A stretch of DNA of 64,000 bases from Scolanthus callimorphus (taxonomy: Eukaryota > Cnidaria > Anthozoa > Actiniaria > Edwardsiidae): the NCBI GenBank assembly GCA_033964015.1, contig CM066912.1, positions 18,773,073 to 18,837,072 on the forward strand, written 5' to 3'. This document shows, piece after piece, positions 45,688-56,829 of this stretch. The translations under genes were made by a program, and so were the position numbers. The notes beneath the pieces were generated by a model, which was given only the letters and a program-made list of their open reading frames with translations, was not told the origin of the DNA and did not search any database. How positions within the stretch are numbered: position 1 is the stretch's first letter; each line of letters opens with the position of its first letter.

Positions 45688-47891
45688 GCTCATTGAACCA
45701 GAATAACAGGAGCAAAATTGAATGCTGGAAATAGGCTTTAGAATCTTGAGAGGAACTAGGAAGAAGGTGGTGAACTTTGGAATTTTACCAGGCGCTATCC
45801 GCGACGTAAATTTTGTCCTTGGTCAATTTCAAGTTAAGAGCGTGAGAAAAAAATTCGCCATCAGGAACTTTCTCCGGAGCTATAGTTGTGTTCGAAATTA
45901 CATTTTGCGAATTTGCTCAAAAAATTGAAGTTTGCGTCGATGTTCATTATGGAAAATCGAAAGCACTTTCTGGCATCAAATTTGGCAAACAAGTAGTTGT
46001 AAACCTTGGGATGAATTTTGCGGTAAAACTTTTGCTAATTAAAAACAGTGACCCCCCTGTTTCGTTGCTATGGAAACATAAATCGTGCATCATTTTGAAC
46101 TTTGATCTTTCTACAGCATATGGTCAAAATTTGATATTCATAGGTAAGTATATTTCAGAATTGTGGTCGCTCAAATTTGAGAGGTCAAGTCCAGGAAAAA
46201 CTGTAGGCAGCCTCCTTAATGGCGTCTATGGAAGATGCCATGTATTAGTGGTGGGTGGTGGGTCTTATTGTGCTTACCCTTGTACCTGGTGGTGCCTTTT
46301 ATATTTTTCTCTCTCCCTCCCTCCCTTTACCGGCTCCGCCAGGTCTCCTCTCCCCATATCTTATATAGGACAATGGGAACCAGTGAGTATATATAACGCA
46401 CTACCAGAATCCTCTTCGAATTGCTCATTGAACCAGAATAACAGGAGCAAAATTGAATGCTGGAAATAGGCTTTAGAATCTTGAGAGGAACTAGGAAGAA
46501 GGTGGTGAACTTTGGAATTTTACCAGGCGCTATCCGCGACGTAAATTTTGTCCTTGGTCAATTTCAAGTTAAGAGCGTGAGAAAAAAATTCGCCATCAGG
46601 AACTTTCTCCGGAGCTATAGTTGTGTTCGAAATTACATTTTGCGAATTTGCTCAAAAAATTGAAGTTTGCGTCGATGTTCATTATGGAAAATCGAAAGCA
46701 CTTCCTGGCATCAAATTTGGCAAACAAGTAGTTGTAAACCTTGGGATGAATTTTGCGGTAAAACTTTTGCTAATTAAAAACAGTGACCCCCCTGTTTCGT
46801 TGCTATGGAAACATAAATCATGCATCATTTTGAACTTTGATCTTTCTACAGCATATGGTCAAAATTTGATATTCATAGGTAAGTATATTTCAGAATTGTG
46901 GTCGCTCAAATTTGAGAGGTCAAGTCCAGGAAAAACTGTAGGCAGCCTCCTTAATGGCGTCTATGGAAGATGCCATGTATTAGTGGTGGGTGGTGGGTCT
47001 TATTGTGCTTACCCTTGTACCTGGTGGTGCCTTTTATATTTTTCTCTCTCCCTCCCTCCCTTTACCGGCTCCGCCAGGTCTCCTCTCCCCATATCTTATA
47101 TAGGACAATGGGAACCAGTGAGTATATATAACGCACTACCAGAATCCTCTTCGAATTGCTCATTGAACCAGAATAACAGGAGCAAAATTGAATGCTGGAA
47201 ATAGGCTTTAGAATCTTGAGAGGAACTAGGAAGAAGGTGGTGAACTTTGGAATTTTACCAGGCGCTATCCGCGACGTAAATTTTGTCCTTGGTCAATTTC
47301 AAGTTAAGAGCGTGAGAAAAAAATTCGCCATCAGGAACTTTCTCCGGAGCTATAGTTGTGTTCGAAATTACATTTTGCGAATTTGCTCAAAAAATTGAAG
47401 TTTGCGTCGATGTTCATTATGGAAAATCGAAAGCACTTCCTGGCATCAAATTTGGCAAACAAGTAGTTGTAAACCTTGGGATGAATTTTGCGGTAAAACT
47501 TTGCTAATTAAAAACAGTGACCCCCCTGTTTCGTTGCTATGGAAACATAAATCGTGCATCATTTTGAACTTTGATCTTTCTACAGCATATGGTCAAAATT
47601 TGATATTCATAGGTTAGTATATTTCAGAATTGTGGTCGCTCAAATTTGAGAGGTCAAGTCCAGGAAAAACTGTAGGCAGCCTCCTTAATGGCGTCTATGG
47701 AAGATGCCATGTATTAGTGGTGGGTGGTGGGTCTTATTGTGCTTACCCTTGTACCTGGTGGTGCCTTTTATATTTTCTCTCTCCCTCCCTCCCTTTACCG
47801 GCTCCGCCAGGTCTCCTCTCCCCATATCTTATATAGGACAATGGGAACCAGTGAGTATATATAACGCACTACCAGAATCCTCTTCGAATTG
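45688..47891 (+). repeat. 735-bp unit in three near-identical tandem copies
   Basis: Units begin at GCTCATTGAACCAG at 45,688, 46,423 and 47,158, exactly 735 bp apart. Only a few differences are visible (for example CACTTTCTGG/CACTTCCTGG, and single-base deletions and AGGTTAGTAT in unit 3). Each unit has a 193-codon open frame in units 1 and 2 (broken in unit 3 by a deletion near 47,502), a donor-like AGGTAAGTAT, a (TCCC)n patch and the tail CTTATATAGGACAATGGG. No domain is recognised. A diverged, inverted single copy lies at 39,175-39,885. Confidence 0.93.
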
Positions 47892-48218
47892 TTATTCGAA
47901 CTCCTTTGGGAGCTGCAAGATAATGGTGTTAATAAGGCAAACACTTGAAACTACGAAGCAGCTATCAGCGAATGAGGATTGCGGTGTATCATCCAACTTA
48001 TTCTGAGCTGCTGGCGGATCAGAGCATTGCGAGCTAACATTTTTTGGTTAATGAACGGAAAAGATAACCAGGGCTGAGCCTGATTAGTAAGAGCCTGCAA
48101 ATATCAGAATACAGCTCAAGGCGTGCTGCAGGACCGAATGATCTATTTGATCCTCGTCTGAAAGCGAACTCATTTTGAATCTCCTGACCTTAATGTACAT
48201 ATCAAACGAAATCAGTTT
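47892..48218. other. Intergenic spacer
   Basis: Sequence between the triplicated unit and the next Helentron-like start; nothing recognised. Confidence 0.35.
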
Positions 48219-48990
48219 TTAGCGGAGCTCCTTAGCGGCCGAAGGCCGCAGAGCGGAGCACCATACCTAAGAAAAAGGCGTCCAGAACAAGAAAGGGATC
48301 GAAGTGTTTTTTGAACGTAATTCCCGAGTGTTCCTGTGAAGCCTAATCCACAGGGTACCCAATAAAAAACACGTCAAGAAAGGGATCGAAGTGATTTTTG
48401 AACGTACTTCCCGAGTGTTCCTGTGAAGCCTAATCCACAGGGTACCCAATAAAAAAAAAAACACGTCAAGAAAGGGGTCGAAGTGATTTTTGAACGTAAT
48501 TCCCGCGTGTTCCTGTGAAGCCAATTCCACAGGGTACCCAATAAGAAAAAAAAAAGTGACGAAGTGATTTTTGAACGTAATTCCCGCGAGTCATCCCTGT
48601 GCCTACCAGCTGGTGAAGCCAAATCCACAGGGTACCAATACGAAAAAAACGTCCAGAGAGAGGTCGAAGTGATTTTTGAACGTAATTCCCGAGTGTTCCT
48701 GTGAAGCGTAATCCACAGGGTACCCAATAAAAAAAACACGTCAAGAAAGGGGTCGAAGTGATTTTTTAACGTAATTCCCGCGTGTTCCTGTGAAGCCAAT
48801 TCCACAGGGTACCCAATAAGAAAAAAAGTGACGAAGTGATTTTTGAACGTAATTCCCGCGAGTCATCCCTGTGCCTACCAGCTGGCGAAGCCAAATCCAC
48901 AGGGTACCCAATACGAAAAAACGTCCAGAAAGGGGTCGAAGTGATTTTTGAACGTATCCCGAGTGTTCCTGTGAAGCCTTCTGACGTCAC
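48219..48990 (+). mobile_element. Helentron-like 5' end with 87-98-bp tandem array
   Basis: The start TTTTAGCGGAGCTCC, the palindrome AGCGGCCGAAGGCCGC and GAGCGGAGCACCATACCTAAG match the start of element 1. An array of about eight units follows, marked by CCACAGGGTACCCAATA at intervals of 87-98 bp, each with GAAGTGATTTTTGAACGTAA and GTGTTCCTGTGAAGCC. Two units carry the insertion GTCATCCCTGTGCCTACCAG, giving a higher-order period of about 270 bp. No 3' end follows directly. The next compatible 3' end is at 54,731-54,777. Confidence 0.65.
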
Positions 48991-49190
48991 AACATGGCGC
49001 CGAATGTGAATGACTCGGGGGGGGGGGGGGGGGACTGGTCGCCTTGCACGGTCGCGCGCCAGTGACGTCACAACATGGAGCATAAAGGCGACGAGGCGAC
49101 GAGCAAGCTGGAATGACGGGGGGAGGGGTGGGTGGTCGGGGGGGGAGGTGTTCACGTGACTGTGACGTCATTACAGAAGATTTTAAAAAT
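48970..49190 (+). promoter_or_regulatory. CpG-rich promoter-like segment with three CRE sites
   Basis: TGACGTCACAACATGG occurs twice (about 48,981 and 49,062) and GTGACGTCATTAC once (about 49,161). CACGTGACTG is nearby (49,154). ACAACATGGCGCC resembles a YY1-type element. CpG dinucleotides are much denser than in the surroundings, and two poly-G tracts (49,017-49,032; 49,136-49,146) interrupt it. The first candidate exon lies about 340 bp downstream. Promoter function is inferred. Confidence 0.5.
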
Positions 49191-49526
49191 ACAGTACCAC
49201 CAGCTGAATCCTCGAGCAAATCTATCTATCGTGACCATGAAGAAAATAACTACTTTAAGCGACTACAGAAGACCTGCAGGACCAATTAGATTCGTACTAC
49301 GCAAATTTCGGGACTAAAAGTGTCTGTAGAAGTCAAAAGAGTTTCTTCTTGAGCCGGCAACTACACTAGTCTGCTTGCACTAAACTTTAGCGTACATGTC
49401 GCGCTGCAGCGAACAAGGAAAAATCTTCGCCTTGACCTTTTTCGAGATTTCTTTGAACCTGAGGTGTGGCTTTTTCACAGTTTTTCGAGGACTAAATAAC
49501 CTGAAGGGAGCTACGTGGCTGAAACT

Positions 49527-52500
49527 ATGTCACGGAAAGGTAGGTTGTTGTCAACTATCGTCTCTTCTTGTTGTTTATAGCGAAGCATTATCATAGCCTA
49601 AGACCAGGAGGTCACATAAACGTGTCGGTCATGCTTAACTGCTTTGCTGGACTTACTGAAGTTGTATAAAGCTTGTTTTGATTCTCATCTAACGGCAGAA
49701 GCGTTGGTCGATACGGCTTGATCAGTAGGAGAAGTAATTTGTGTGAGTAGAGTAGAGCACGTGTACGTAAATCTTAATGGCGGCCCTTGCGAGCTGTCCA
49801 ACTCACTTTGTAATTGTTTATACTGTATAGGAGGAGATTTGCAAGTTCCATACAGGATTAGCACTGAAGCTGCTCTGGATAAAGGTAAGCCTCGCTGTTC
49901 ATTGTGAATCGAGCATTGCACTGATTTTTTGAATCGGCAGGAAGAATTTCCTAGTCCACAAAGAACGAGCTAGCGGGGGCCTCTTTTCTCTACACTACAT
50001 TTCGCTGGCATGGCTGAGGGTCTCTTTTCTCGCGACTCTCGGCCAGCGAAATGCAGAGAAAAGAGAGAGGCCTCTGCTAGCAGGAAGCTGTTTTTTTTTT
50101 CGTAAAGCGAAGGTGTTGTTAGCGTTCCTAAAAAAAAAACAGAACTAGCCAACTTCCTCGTTTTATTGCGGGTTTTCCTCGCCTCAAGTCACGTTCTATT
50201 GTATGATTCCGTTGCAAATTTATCATGAGAATCAATTTCTACACGTCTTAACTGATAAAACCTTACCCACTGAAGCCAGAATTTTCATATGACTGTAGTG
50301 AAACCACTCGCAAAGTAATTAAGTTTTTTCTGAGTAAAACCTATAGAGTTAGTAATTACAAAGTAATTGCGAATTACTCATGACAATCATCTGAAATCCG
50401 CACAACACACCAAAAACCACCATAAATCCTTGGGTCAGGCACTTGGCACTTTTATATTGGAAAGTGGGGAGAGGTAATTTCAAAATCTAGATTATTTGTT
50501 GAAACGCCCATAATTAATATTAGTATAATTACTAAAACGATTCTCATGCGCACTGATTGGTCGAGAAGTTCGGAATATTTTGCTATATTCACATTGAAAG
50601 CATTGGGGATTGCCCGCACACTTACTTACTAGAAACTAAAACAAAAAATACTCCAAAATCAAAAATATTAAAAGTCGCTTGAGTAATTATACTAAAACAA
50701 TAGACCTCTTTCGCTACGAAGTCACATGACCTGAATTCGGTAAACAAAGGCTTTCAACATTGTGGCGACATGGCGGGAAACACTACACTTCGAAAAAGCC
50801 TGAAAAATATAGGAGAAATCTCCTGACTAACTATCAACAAGTTCCAAGTTTGTCAGTCCTAGTCTTAGCTTCATCAGAGTCATTAATTAGTTGATCCTGA
50901 TTTGAAAGTATATGACTTCTTGGATCTGATTCTGTTTCGCAATCACTGTGACTCCTCGGAATTTGAATCAGAGTCGTACAAAGTGCAAGTGTTTATTCTT
51001 TTCTTCGCCCAGTTTCCGTACCCCAGTAAGCCAAGTCACATCCATATTTCACTGTAGGGAAAAACATTATGGACATTGTCTAGTTTTTCCAAGCTTGTAA
51101 ATCCAGTATAATGTCGAATATTACTTTTCTTCCTTAGTTTGGTTGTCACATTTCTTAAAACTTCGAGTGAAAATCGGTGACTGATTTTGTGTTGAAACCA
51201 TAATCCTGTAATCTGGTAAATATTGGCAAATAGTCACCTTGACTTCGTCTCGGTGACTTTTTCGACGATATTTCCGGCGCCTGAGGCAACTAATTGTTAA
51301 AAAATGTCCAATTTATCATACAGAGGACTACAAATTCTACACTTATTCGCTCTAGAGAGTGGTAAAGCAATGAAATTTCACAGCGGCTCCCCCTGTATTG
51401 ACAGGTAGACAAAATATTTACATCAGTCGTTTTGCCCTGCGACATTTAAAAGCTAAACTACTCTCAGCTGCTTGCTTTTTATTTCTCAAACACAGATTCA
51501 ACCGAATTATGTGCTGAGCAAAAATTCCACTAGAAAGGAGCCAGGGTTTCTTTCACCATTTAATATTTCAACAGCTCTCAGAAGAACAGTGGAAAAAGTG
51601 AATTAAACCTGTCAGCCATACTTCTTTCTTAAGCACAGCACAAATGTATTGTCCATAATAGACTTAGTGATGTCCTATGGCAACCTATGTGTAGCCTGTG
51701 CGAGGGCTTTCCGCCAACGGAAAGTAACTTATGAGTCAGCGGTAAACCTCTAAAGAAGCCCAGCCTTCCTCTCCATAAAACACAGGAAACCCAGGAATTC
51801 GGCACTGATATGCAAAAAAGGGCAGGGGTGTGTCTGTTCTGGTCTGTTTGCCCCCAAAAAAGAAAGATTTCAGGGAAAATACAGTAAAAACCCACATAAA
51901 AGAACAGGTGTTTTGGGGTTTCAGGCTGATTTTGTTTTTGTACATTGGGTGTTTTCTGCAAAATCAGCCTGAAAATGTTCTTAAGGTGTTCTTAAAATTG
52001 TTTCTTAAAAATCAAATACTGCATACACTACCAACAGTCAAATACAGATTGAATGTAATTCACAGAAGGTAGTTATTTAGTAGCAAACAATTGCTTAATG
52101 TACCCTGGAAATCCCCATAAAGTACCTGCTGTAGAACTCTGTGTGCAATCATCTAGCACATTATTTTGATCTACTTGGTACTATACCATTGTAGGTTACT
52201 GTAGTCAAATCTAACTGGCAGCCATTTTTGTATACAAGAACAATTCTCATTTTTCAGGCTCCACATGTTCTTATGTATGAGGTACATTTTTGACCAAATT
52301 TCAGCCTAAGTGTTCTTAATCCACTTGTTCTTTTATGCGGGTTTTACTGTACTTCAGTATTCAAAGGGTTAAGGTGGATCGACCTAGTAATTTTGCACCC
52401 ATGCCAACCAATTTTGAATCTCTCATATAAAAGCATGTTGATTTTTATGGCACAGCCAATATATGTAACACAAATACTACCCATAGACTGAAATTCATGT

Positions 52501-53404
52501 CAGTACAAAAGTTGGGGAGATCGGAGTTAGTATCATGTGACAATTAGGCCACGCCTATTTCTACTCTCACCAGTTTCGACTGTACTGACATTTTTTTCTA
52601 AAAATGCTACGGTACCTCGAGATTGACTTACCTGTAACCGAAGTTTGACTAAATTCTACAAGCCCAATCTGAAGATAGGATTTATAAATCAGGGCTATAA
52701 TTATGTAAAATTCAGTGAAGTGAATTAACATGGCAGAGTTTGGTACTTCATGGTTATACGGTAAATTGAAAGTTTATATAGTTCATTCTATTTGTGTTTG
52801 TTTGAGGAAGGCCATGCTTCTTTTTAGTAAGAATTCGATGAAATCTATGCGATTTCATCGACTTTAATGTCCAATGAAACTAGACAGTGTAAAAATGCTT
52901 CTCAAAGAACCTGCCACTGGTTGTTTGAGTTGCATCTCACATAAAAACTCCTTGATTAGACAAAAAAAAAATCGAAATCATTTCTTTCATTCTTGATTTG
53001 ATCAATTCATTATTTTTATGGCTTTTACAATGACAAGGGGGTACACTGTATGTTCCTTACTAAAATTTGCATGGTGAGGGGGGCGAGGGGGCCACTGCCC
53101 TCTTTTGGGGGGAGATTTTTCCATACATTTGCTGGAACTTTTGGCCCTATTATCCCTAATTACCCACCCTTTTCCGAAACTCCTGGCTCTTCTCCTTGTA
53201 TGCATAGCCATACACGGTATTTTAAGACTTGGACATACAAGATCATCTGTGTTTAGGTTCACCAGAGTTATTGGTTATTCTCTTTCAATTTCAGCATCAG
53301 GGCAGCGGCCAGAGACATGGTTCTTGCCTTGGACAGACCACATGGCACAAGTCAAAAATAATATCAACAGTATTATTGTACATGGACTGCGGAGAAGACT
53401 CTGA
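49527..53404 (+). CDS. Candidate small three-exon host gene (58 codons), unrecognised
   Basis: Exon 1 is ATG at 49,527 to 49,539 (ACTATGTCACGGAAAG, then donor GTAGGT). Exon 2 is 49,831-49,884 (acceptor TACTGTATAG, donor GTAAGC). Exon 3 is 53,295-53,404 (acceptor TCTCTTTCAATTTCAG, stop TGA at 53,402). All junction phases agree (1, 1), giving 59 codons including the stop. The product starts MSRKGGDLQVPYRIS and ends NNINSIIVHGLRRRL. It has no membrane segment and no family that I recognise. Further exons could lie in the 3.4-kb second intron, which contains at least three MITE/foldback insertions. Upstream is a CRE-rich CpG segment. The model rests on splice signals and phase only. The alternative is chance. 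Confidence 0.35.
49968..50082. mobile_element. 115-bp foldback element
   Basis: GCTAGCGGGGGCCTCTTTTC ... ATTTCGCTGGC faces GCCAGCGAAAT ... GAGGCCTCTGCTAGC. It lies in intron 2 of the candidate gene. Confidence 0.8.
50521..50694. mobile_element. MITE with TAGTATAATTACT terminal repeats (copy 2)
   Basis: The left end TAGTATAATTACTAAAAC and the right end GCTTGAGTAATTATACTA match copy 1 at 1,455-1,626. The internal words CTAGTTTCT/ACTAGAAACT and the GACCAATCA/TGATTGGTC motif are also shared, in opposite orientation relative to copy 1. Confidence 0.72.
51882..52349. mobile_element. 468-bp Tc1/mariner-like MITE
   Basis: TA|CAGTAAAAACCCACATAAAA at the left is mirrored by TTTTATGCGGGTTTTACTG|TA at the right. 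The TIRs (about 28 bp, two or three mismatches) start with CAGT and are flanked by TA on both sides, as expected for Tc1/mariner-derived MITEs. No transposase. Confidence 0.8.
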
Positions 53405-53436
53405 AGTGAGGGGGATCTTCAGAGAATATGTATGGC

Positions 53437-53476
53437 AATGTGTGTGTGTGTGTGTGTGAGGGGGGGGGGGGGGGGG
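53437..53476 (+). repeat. (TG)n followed by a poly-G tract
   Basis: About ten TG dinucleotides, then GAG and roughly 17 Gs. The open frames on the opposite strand here are Pro/His low-complexity artefacts. Confidence 0.9.
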
Positions 53477-54730
53477 ATGAGAAAACATGAGAAAACATGA
53501 ACCATTGCAGATTAGTGAAGGATACACCCCCCTTCCCCACCACCACCACCGCAAGCTCTTCCATCCAGAATCACTTTAATGCATTTACTACCATGTGATC
53601 CATCCATGAAGTGTGACATTTTTCAAGAAGGTTTACTTTTCAAGTGTGCGTGTGTCATGTTTCTCCTTCACTGATGGCTGCAGTTTTGACCGTTATTTTT
53701 CAGACAATCAGAGAGCAAAAAGTGTGACTACTTTTGACAAAATGTGCACCTTTGAAAAGTAAATATTTCTGAAAAACCATCACACTTCATGGATGGATAA
53801 AAAAATGGTAGTACATTGCTGTTATAATTTTAAGGATGTAATGCATCATCCAGTTTTGTCTAAAATTAGTCTAAACCAGCTGATGAGGGTGCAATAGCTG
53901 AGGATTGTAAAATGATACACAAAGCAATTAGCATAGCATGTGCTAGACCCTGTCTCAGTCTTGTGTTTTTGATTAGAGTATTTATCCAATATTATTGGTT
54001 CATCTGGTTTGTGAATGCTAGAACAATAGATTACTTGCTCTATTTCCATAAACTGAAAGACTCCTCATTCACACTATGATATTATAATAATGTAAATCTA
54101 GCCCAAATGAACCTCTAGCTTGTTATAATTTTATTGTTACGTAAATTTGTGTAATATCAGAATAACCATGCTCTTCTCTCCATGGTGGGATTTTGCACAT
54201 AGGATAGGTAGTTTTCTCCGGAGGAGGGAGGAGAGGACTGTTTTTTCCCCATCTGCATGGGACTAGAAAAGGTACAACTGGTTCAAGCCCTCCGAGTAAA
54301 CTATGCATCATCAAATTTATATTGAGTGTATATCTTAAGTAGTATTAGTAGTTCTAAGGTAGTCCTTTAAAATATTGACCAATTGAATGGAAAGCAACAT
54401 AAAGAATGCTGTGAGCCTCCCCTGAAATGCTCACACATAGGTATGGCCCTCCCCTCATGACCTCCCCCCCCCACACACACTTGCAAAGGAGGATGAATAG
54501 AAAATAGAGATGGCAAGTGACTATTCTTACTTTCTCTGCTCATGGCTATGATGGGTTATTTTTTGAATGACACAAAGCACAAATAATAGCTTTAGCTTTT
54601 CTCTTAACCGCAGTTCTGTGCTTTGTTAGAGTCGCTGGGAGAGTTTATAGTCTCCCGTATACATCTCAAGATAATTTTGTCAATACATTTTTTATGGTCA
54701 CATGGGCAACCCTGTTTCACTCATACTCGG
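53477..54730. other. Possible 3' flank of the candidate gene; nothing else seen
   Basis: No clear poly(A) signal close to the stop, no domains. A weak imperfect duplication of GTACTTTTCAAGTG / CACTTCATGGATGGAT words lies around 53,600-53,800. Confidence 0.3.
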
Positions 54731-54777
54731 AAAAACTCGGAGCTCCGCTTTTAGCCAGTGGCTAAATCTATATATTA
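54731..54777 (+). mobile_element. Helentron-like 3' end
   Basis: CTCGGAGCTCCGCTTTTAGCC, the hairpin TTTAGCCAGTGGCTAAA and TCTATATATTA are the same terminus as in elements 1 and 2. The only upstream partner on the same strand without its own 3' end is the start at 48,219. Confidence 0.65.
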
Positions 54778-55249
54778 CATTTTTCAACACATCGTATTGA
54801 AGAAGTTTAACACTGCAAGTTAGAAAGAATTAGGGTAAAATGCGGCTGAGGATATGAGATGACACTGTTTCCAGACGTAATTTGGCGAGATTAAAGAAAA
54901 TGACGAACTCGGCTTCTTATACCCTCCAGACATGCAGCAGGGAATTCAAATAATGACAGCTTCAGGAAAACATAGTTAAAATATGAGCGGTAGACCTTTA
55001 TGGGCATTTAACACTGCGAGCCTAAGAACTAATATAAGTTCAACCCACAATACGAAGCCGTCTCGATCTCGACGGGAATATATTCTGGACCACAGCGATG
55101 AGTGACCCAGCGCCTTAACACTAAGCCAACCATTCTTCCTGTAAAACGTAAAACATCTATTGTTTTTAATTGTAGTAGGTCGGCTGCTCTGTCCGCAGCA
55201 AGAAATAAACTCTTAAAATGAGTTTGATCGCTAGCGAAAGTATATATTT
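54778..55249. other. Intergenic, nothing recognised
   Basis: No repeats or domains identified. Confidence 0.35.
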
Positions 55250-55745
55250 GAATTAGACAGACAGATATTTTTTATTTGGCATCGTATACAAAAGTACATG
55301 GATTGGTAGTTCCAAATAAATAATTATAGTGTCTTTCCGGAGGAGGAAGCACTCATGTACAAATTTTGCAATAGCTTTTTGTGCTTTCGTATTTTTACCT
55401 GAGTAATTTATCAAAAAGTGAAAGTAGACTTTGTCAGACAATTTTTTGAATTTCACATTTTCTATTTCCTCTATTTTCGAATTAGCTCATCGCGCTTATC
55501 TTAATATATTTTGCAGTGGATCAGAAAATGTTGCTCATCTTCCACTTCTTCGTGGCAAATTTGGCAAATTCTTTCGCTGGGTGGTTTGTAGGGCCTTTTA
55601 TAGCGCCCAGTTTCAATTTCTAGACAGTGATTACTAAGTCTTAATTTCGTTAATGAAATTCTATGGCTGTGATTGGTGACCTGGGTTAGGTAGGGTTCTA
55701 ACTTAACCTTTAACTGCTCTTCCTTAATATCCGCTCAGTAAGTTG
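55250..55745 (-). pseudogene. LINE ORF2 C-terminal remnant with CCHC-type end
   Basis: On the minus strand from about 55,745 one frame reads ADIKEEQLKVKLEPYLTQ, SLTKLRLSNHCLEIETGRY, then RICQICHEEVEDEQHFLIHC. The terminal C..C...H....C pattern preceded by L.IE.GRY is that of the C-terminus of several metazoan LINE ORF2 proteins. A stop follows and the remaining minus-strand sequence to 55,250 is degenerate. No RT core is recognisable upstream (55,746-56,600). Confidence 0.65.
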
Positions 55746-56600
55746 TAACCTGTTTTACAGCTGCGGGATTGCCTATTCCTAATAGAGGATGCCATATCCT
55801 GCTCCCCATCTATTATCTAAGAAAATAGCTCTGACCCTATCAGGGAATCGGCCGTGCTCCATGCAAGTCGGTTAGAACAATCACAGGCTACAGTTGACCT
55901 ATCCGTCTGTGAAAAGCTATTGCAATCAGGCTTGCAGAACACGCGTTTCCCCTCATCGATCTTCCTAAACTAGGAAGGCTGCATTATTAGTCAGAAGCGC
56001 TGTAGCAAGAGACACTTTCGAGGAAACCAACCAGTTCTCGCTCTAGTGATGACTTCTGTTTGGAGTATCGCGAGGAATTTCGCTGGTTCGAGAGGTGCTC
56101 CAGACGTTCAAAAATCTTTTCTTCATCAATCTAGAGCTTCTTCGCTCGAAATGGTTTGTGCGCTCATCTGTGTCCAGAGCTGGACTACCAGGTTATACAT
56201 ATCGGGCTATAACTTTCGCGTTTTTTTTTTTGCCGATTCCAGTAATTCTTTTTGTAAATCAAGCACAAATGACCCTAGATTAGCAGCGAATTCTCCGATC
56301 TTTGCAATCTTTTTCATCTAAGTCACAATTCTTAAATACAAAGACGACCCCATAGTTTTTAATGCCCTCTAATAAAAAATATTGCAGATATGTTCGGCTT
56401 AAATCTTGGCGATGCTCATTAGAAGACTTGAACTTTCATCTAGCCAAGTTTCAGAAAATTCGCAGGTCAGAAATGTATTAGCGAGGTCGATGTCGAAGAC
56501 GCACCTCAAATTAAGCCTTTCACTAAGGCATGAATGTAAAAATTTCCTGCGCACTAATAAAAGCATTATAACCTATCAATTTTTTGGACAAGTTACCTAG
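55746..56600. other. Degenerate DNA, probably more of the LINE remnant
   Basis: Contiguous with the LINE C-terminus but without clear motifs in any frame. The plus-strand frames at 56,046-56,321 and 56,406-56,600 look accidental. Confidence 0.3.
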
Positions 56601-56829
56601 ATGCATGTCAAACTATACCCCAGCCAAAACCCGCAGCCATAATAACGCAGTTACAACTATACCTTGATGAGAACAACATTATCCGTTGCCGAGGCATAAT
56701 AGAACACTCCGAACTTAATGGTATGACTAGTTTTACGGGAAAACAAGTGGTCTGCGTCGGCGGAGACGTGAACATGAACAACAACAACCAAGGGTTGAGA
56801 TTTATGTTAAACGCCGTGAAAAAATGGTG

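Noticed and set aside
45888..48006. 193-codon frames in the triplicated unit as protein-coding genes
   Set aside because: No recognisable domain, one copy is broken, and part of each frame is (TCCC)n low complexity. Kept as a repeat with a possible ancient exon instead.
48267..49219. Minus-strand frames with repeated GTLWIRLHRNTRE or Pro-rich stretches
   Set aside because: They read through the 87-98-bp minisatellite and poly-G tracts on the opposite strand.
51629..51961. 110-codon minus-strand frame
   Set aside because: Overlaps the end of a TA-flanked MITE and has no domain.
53297..53564. Minus-strand Pro/His-rich frames
   Set aside because: Product of the (TG)n and poly-G tract read in reverse.
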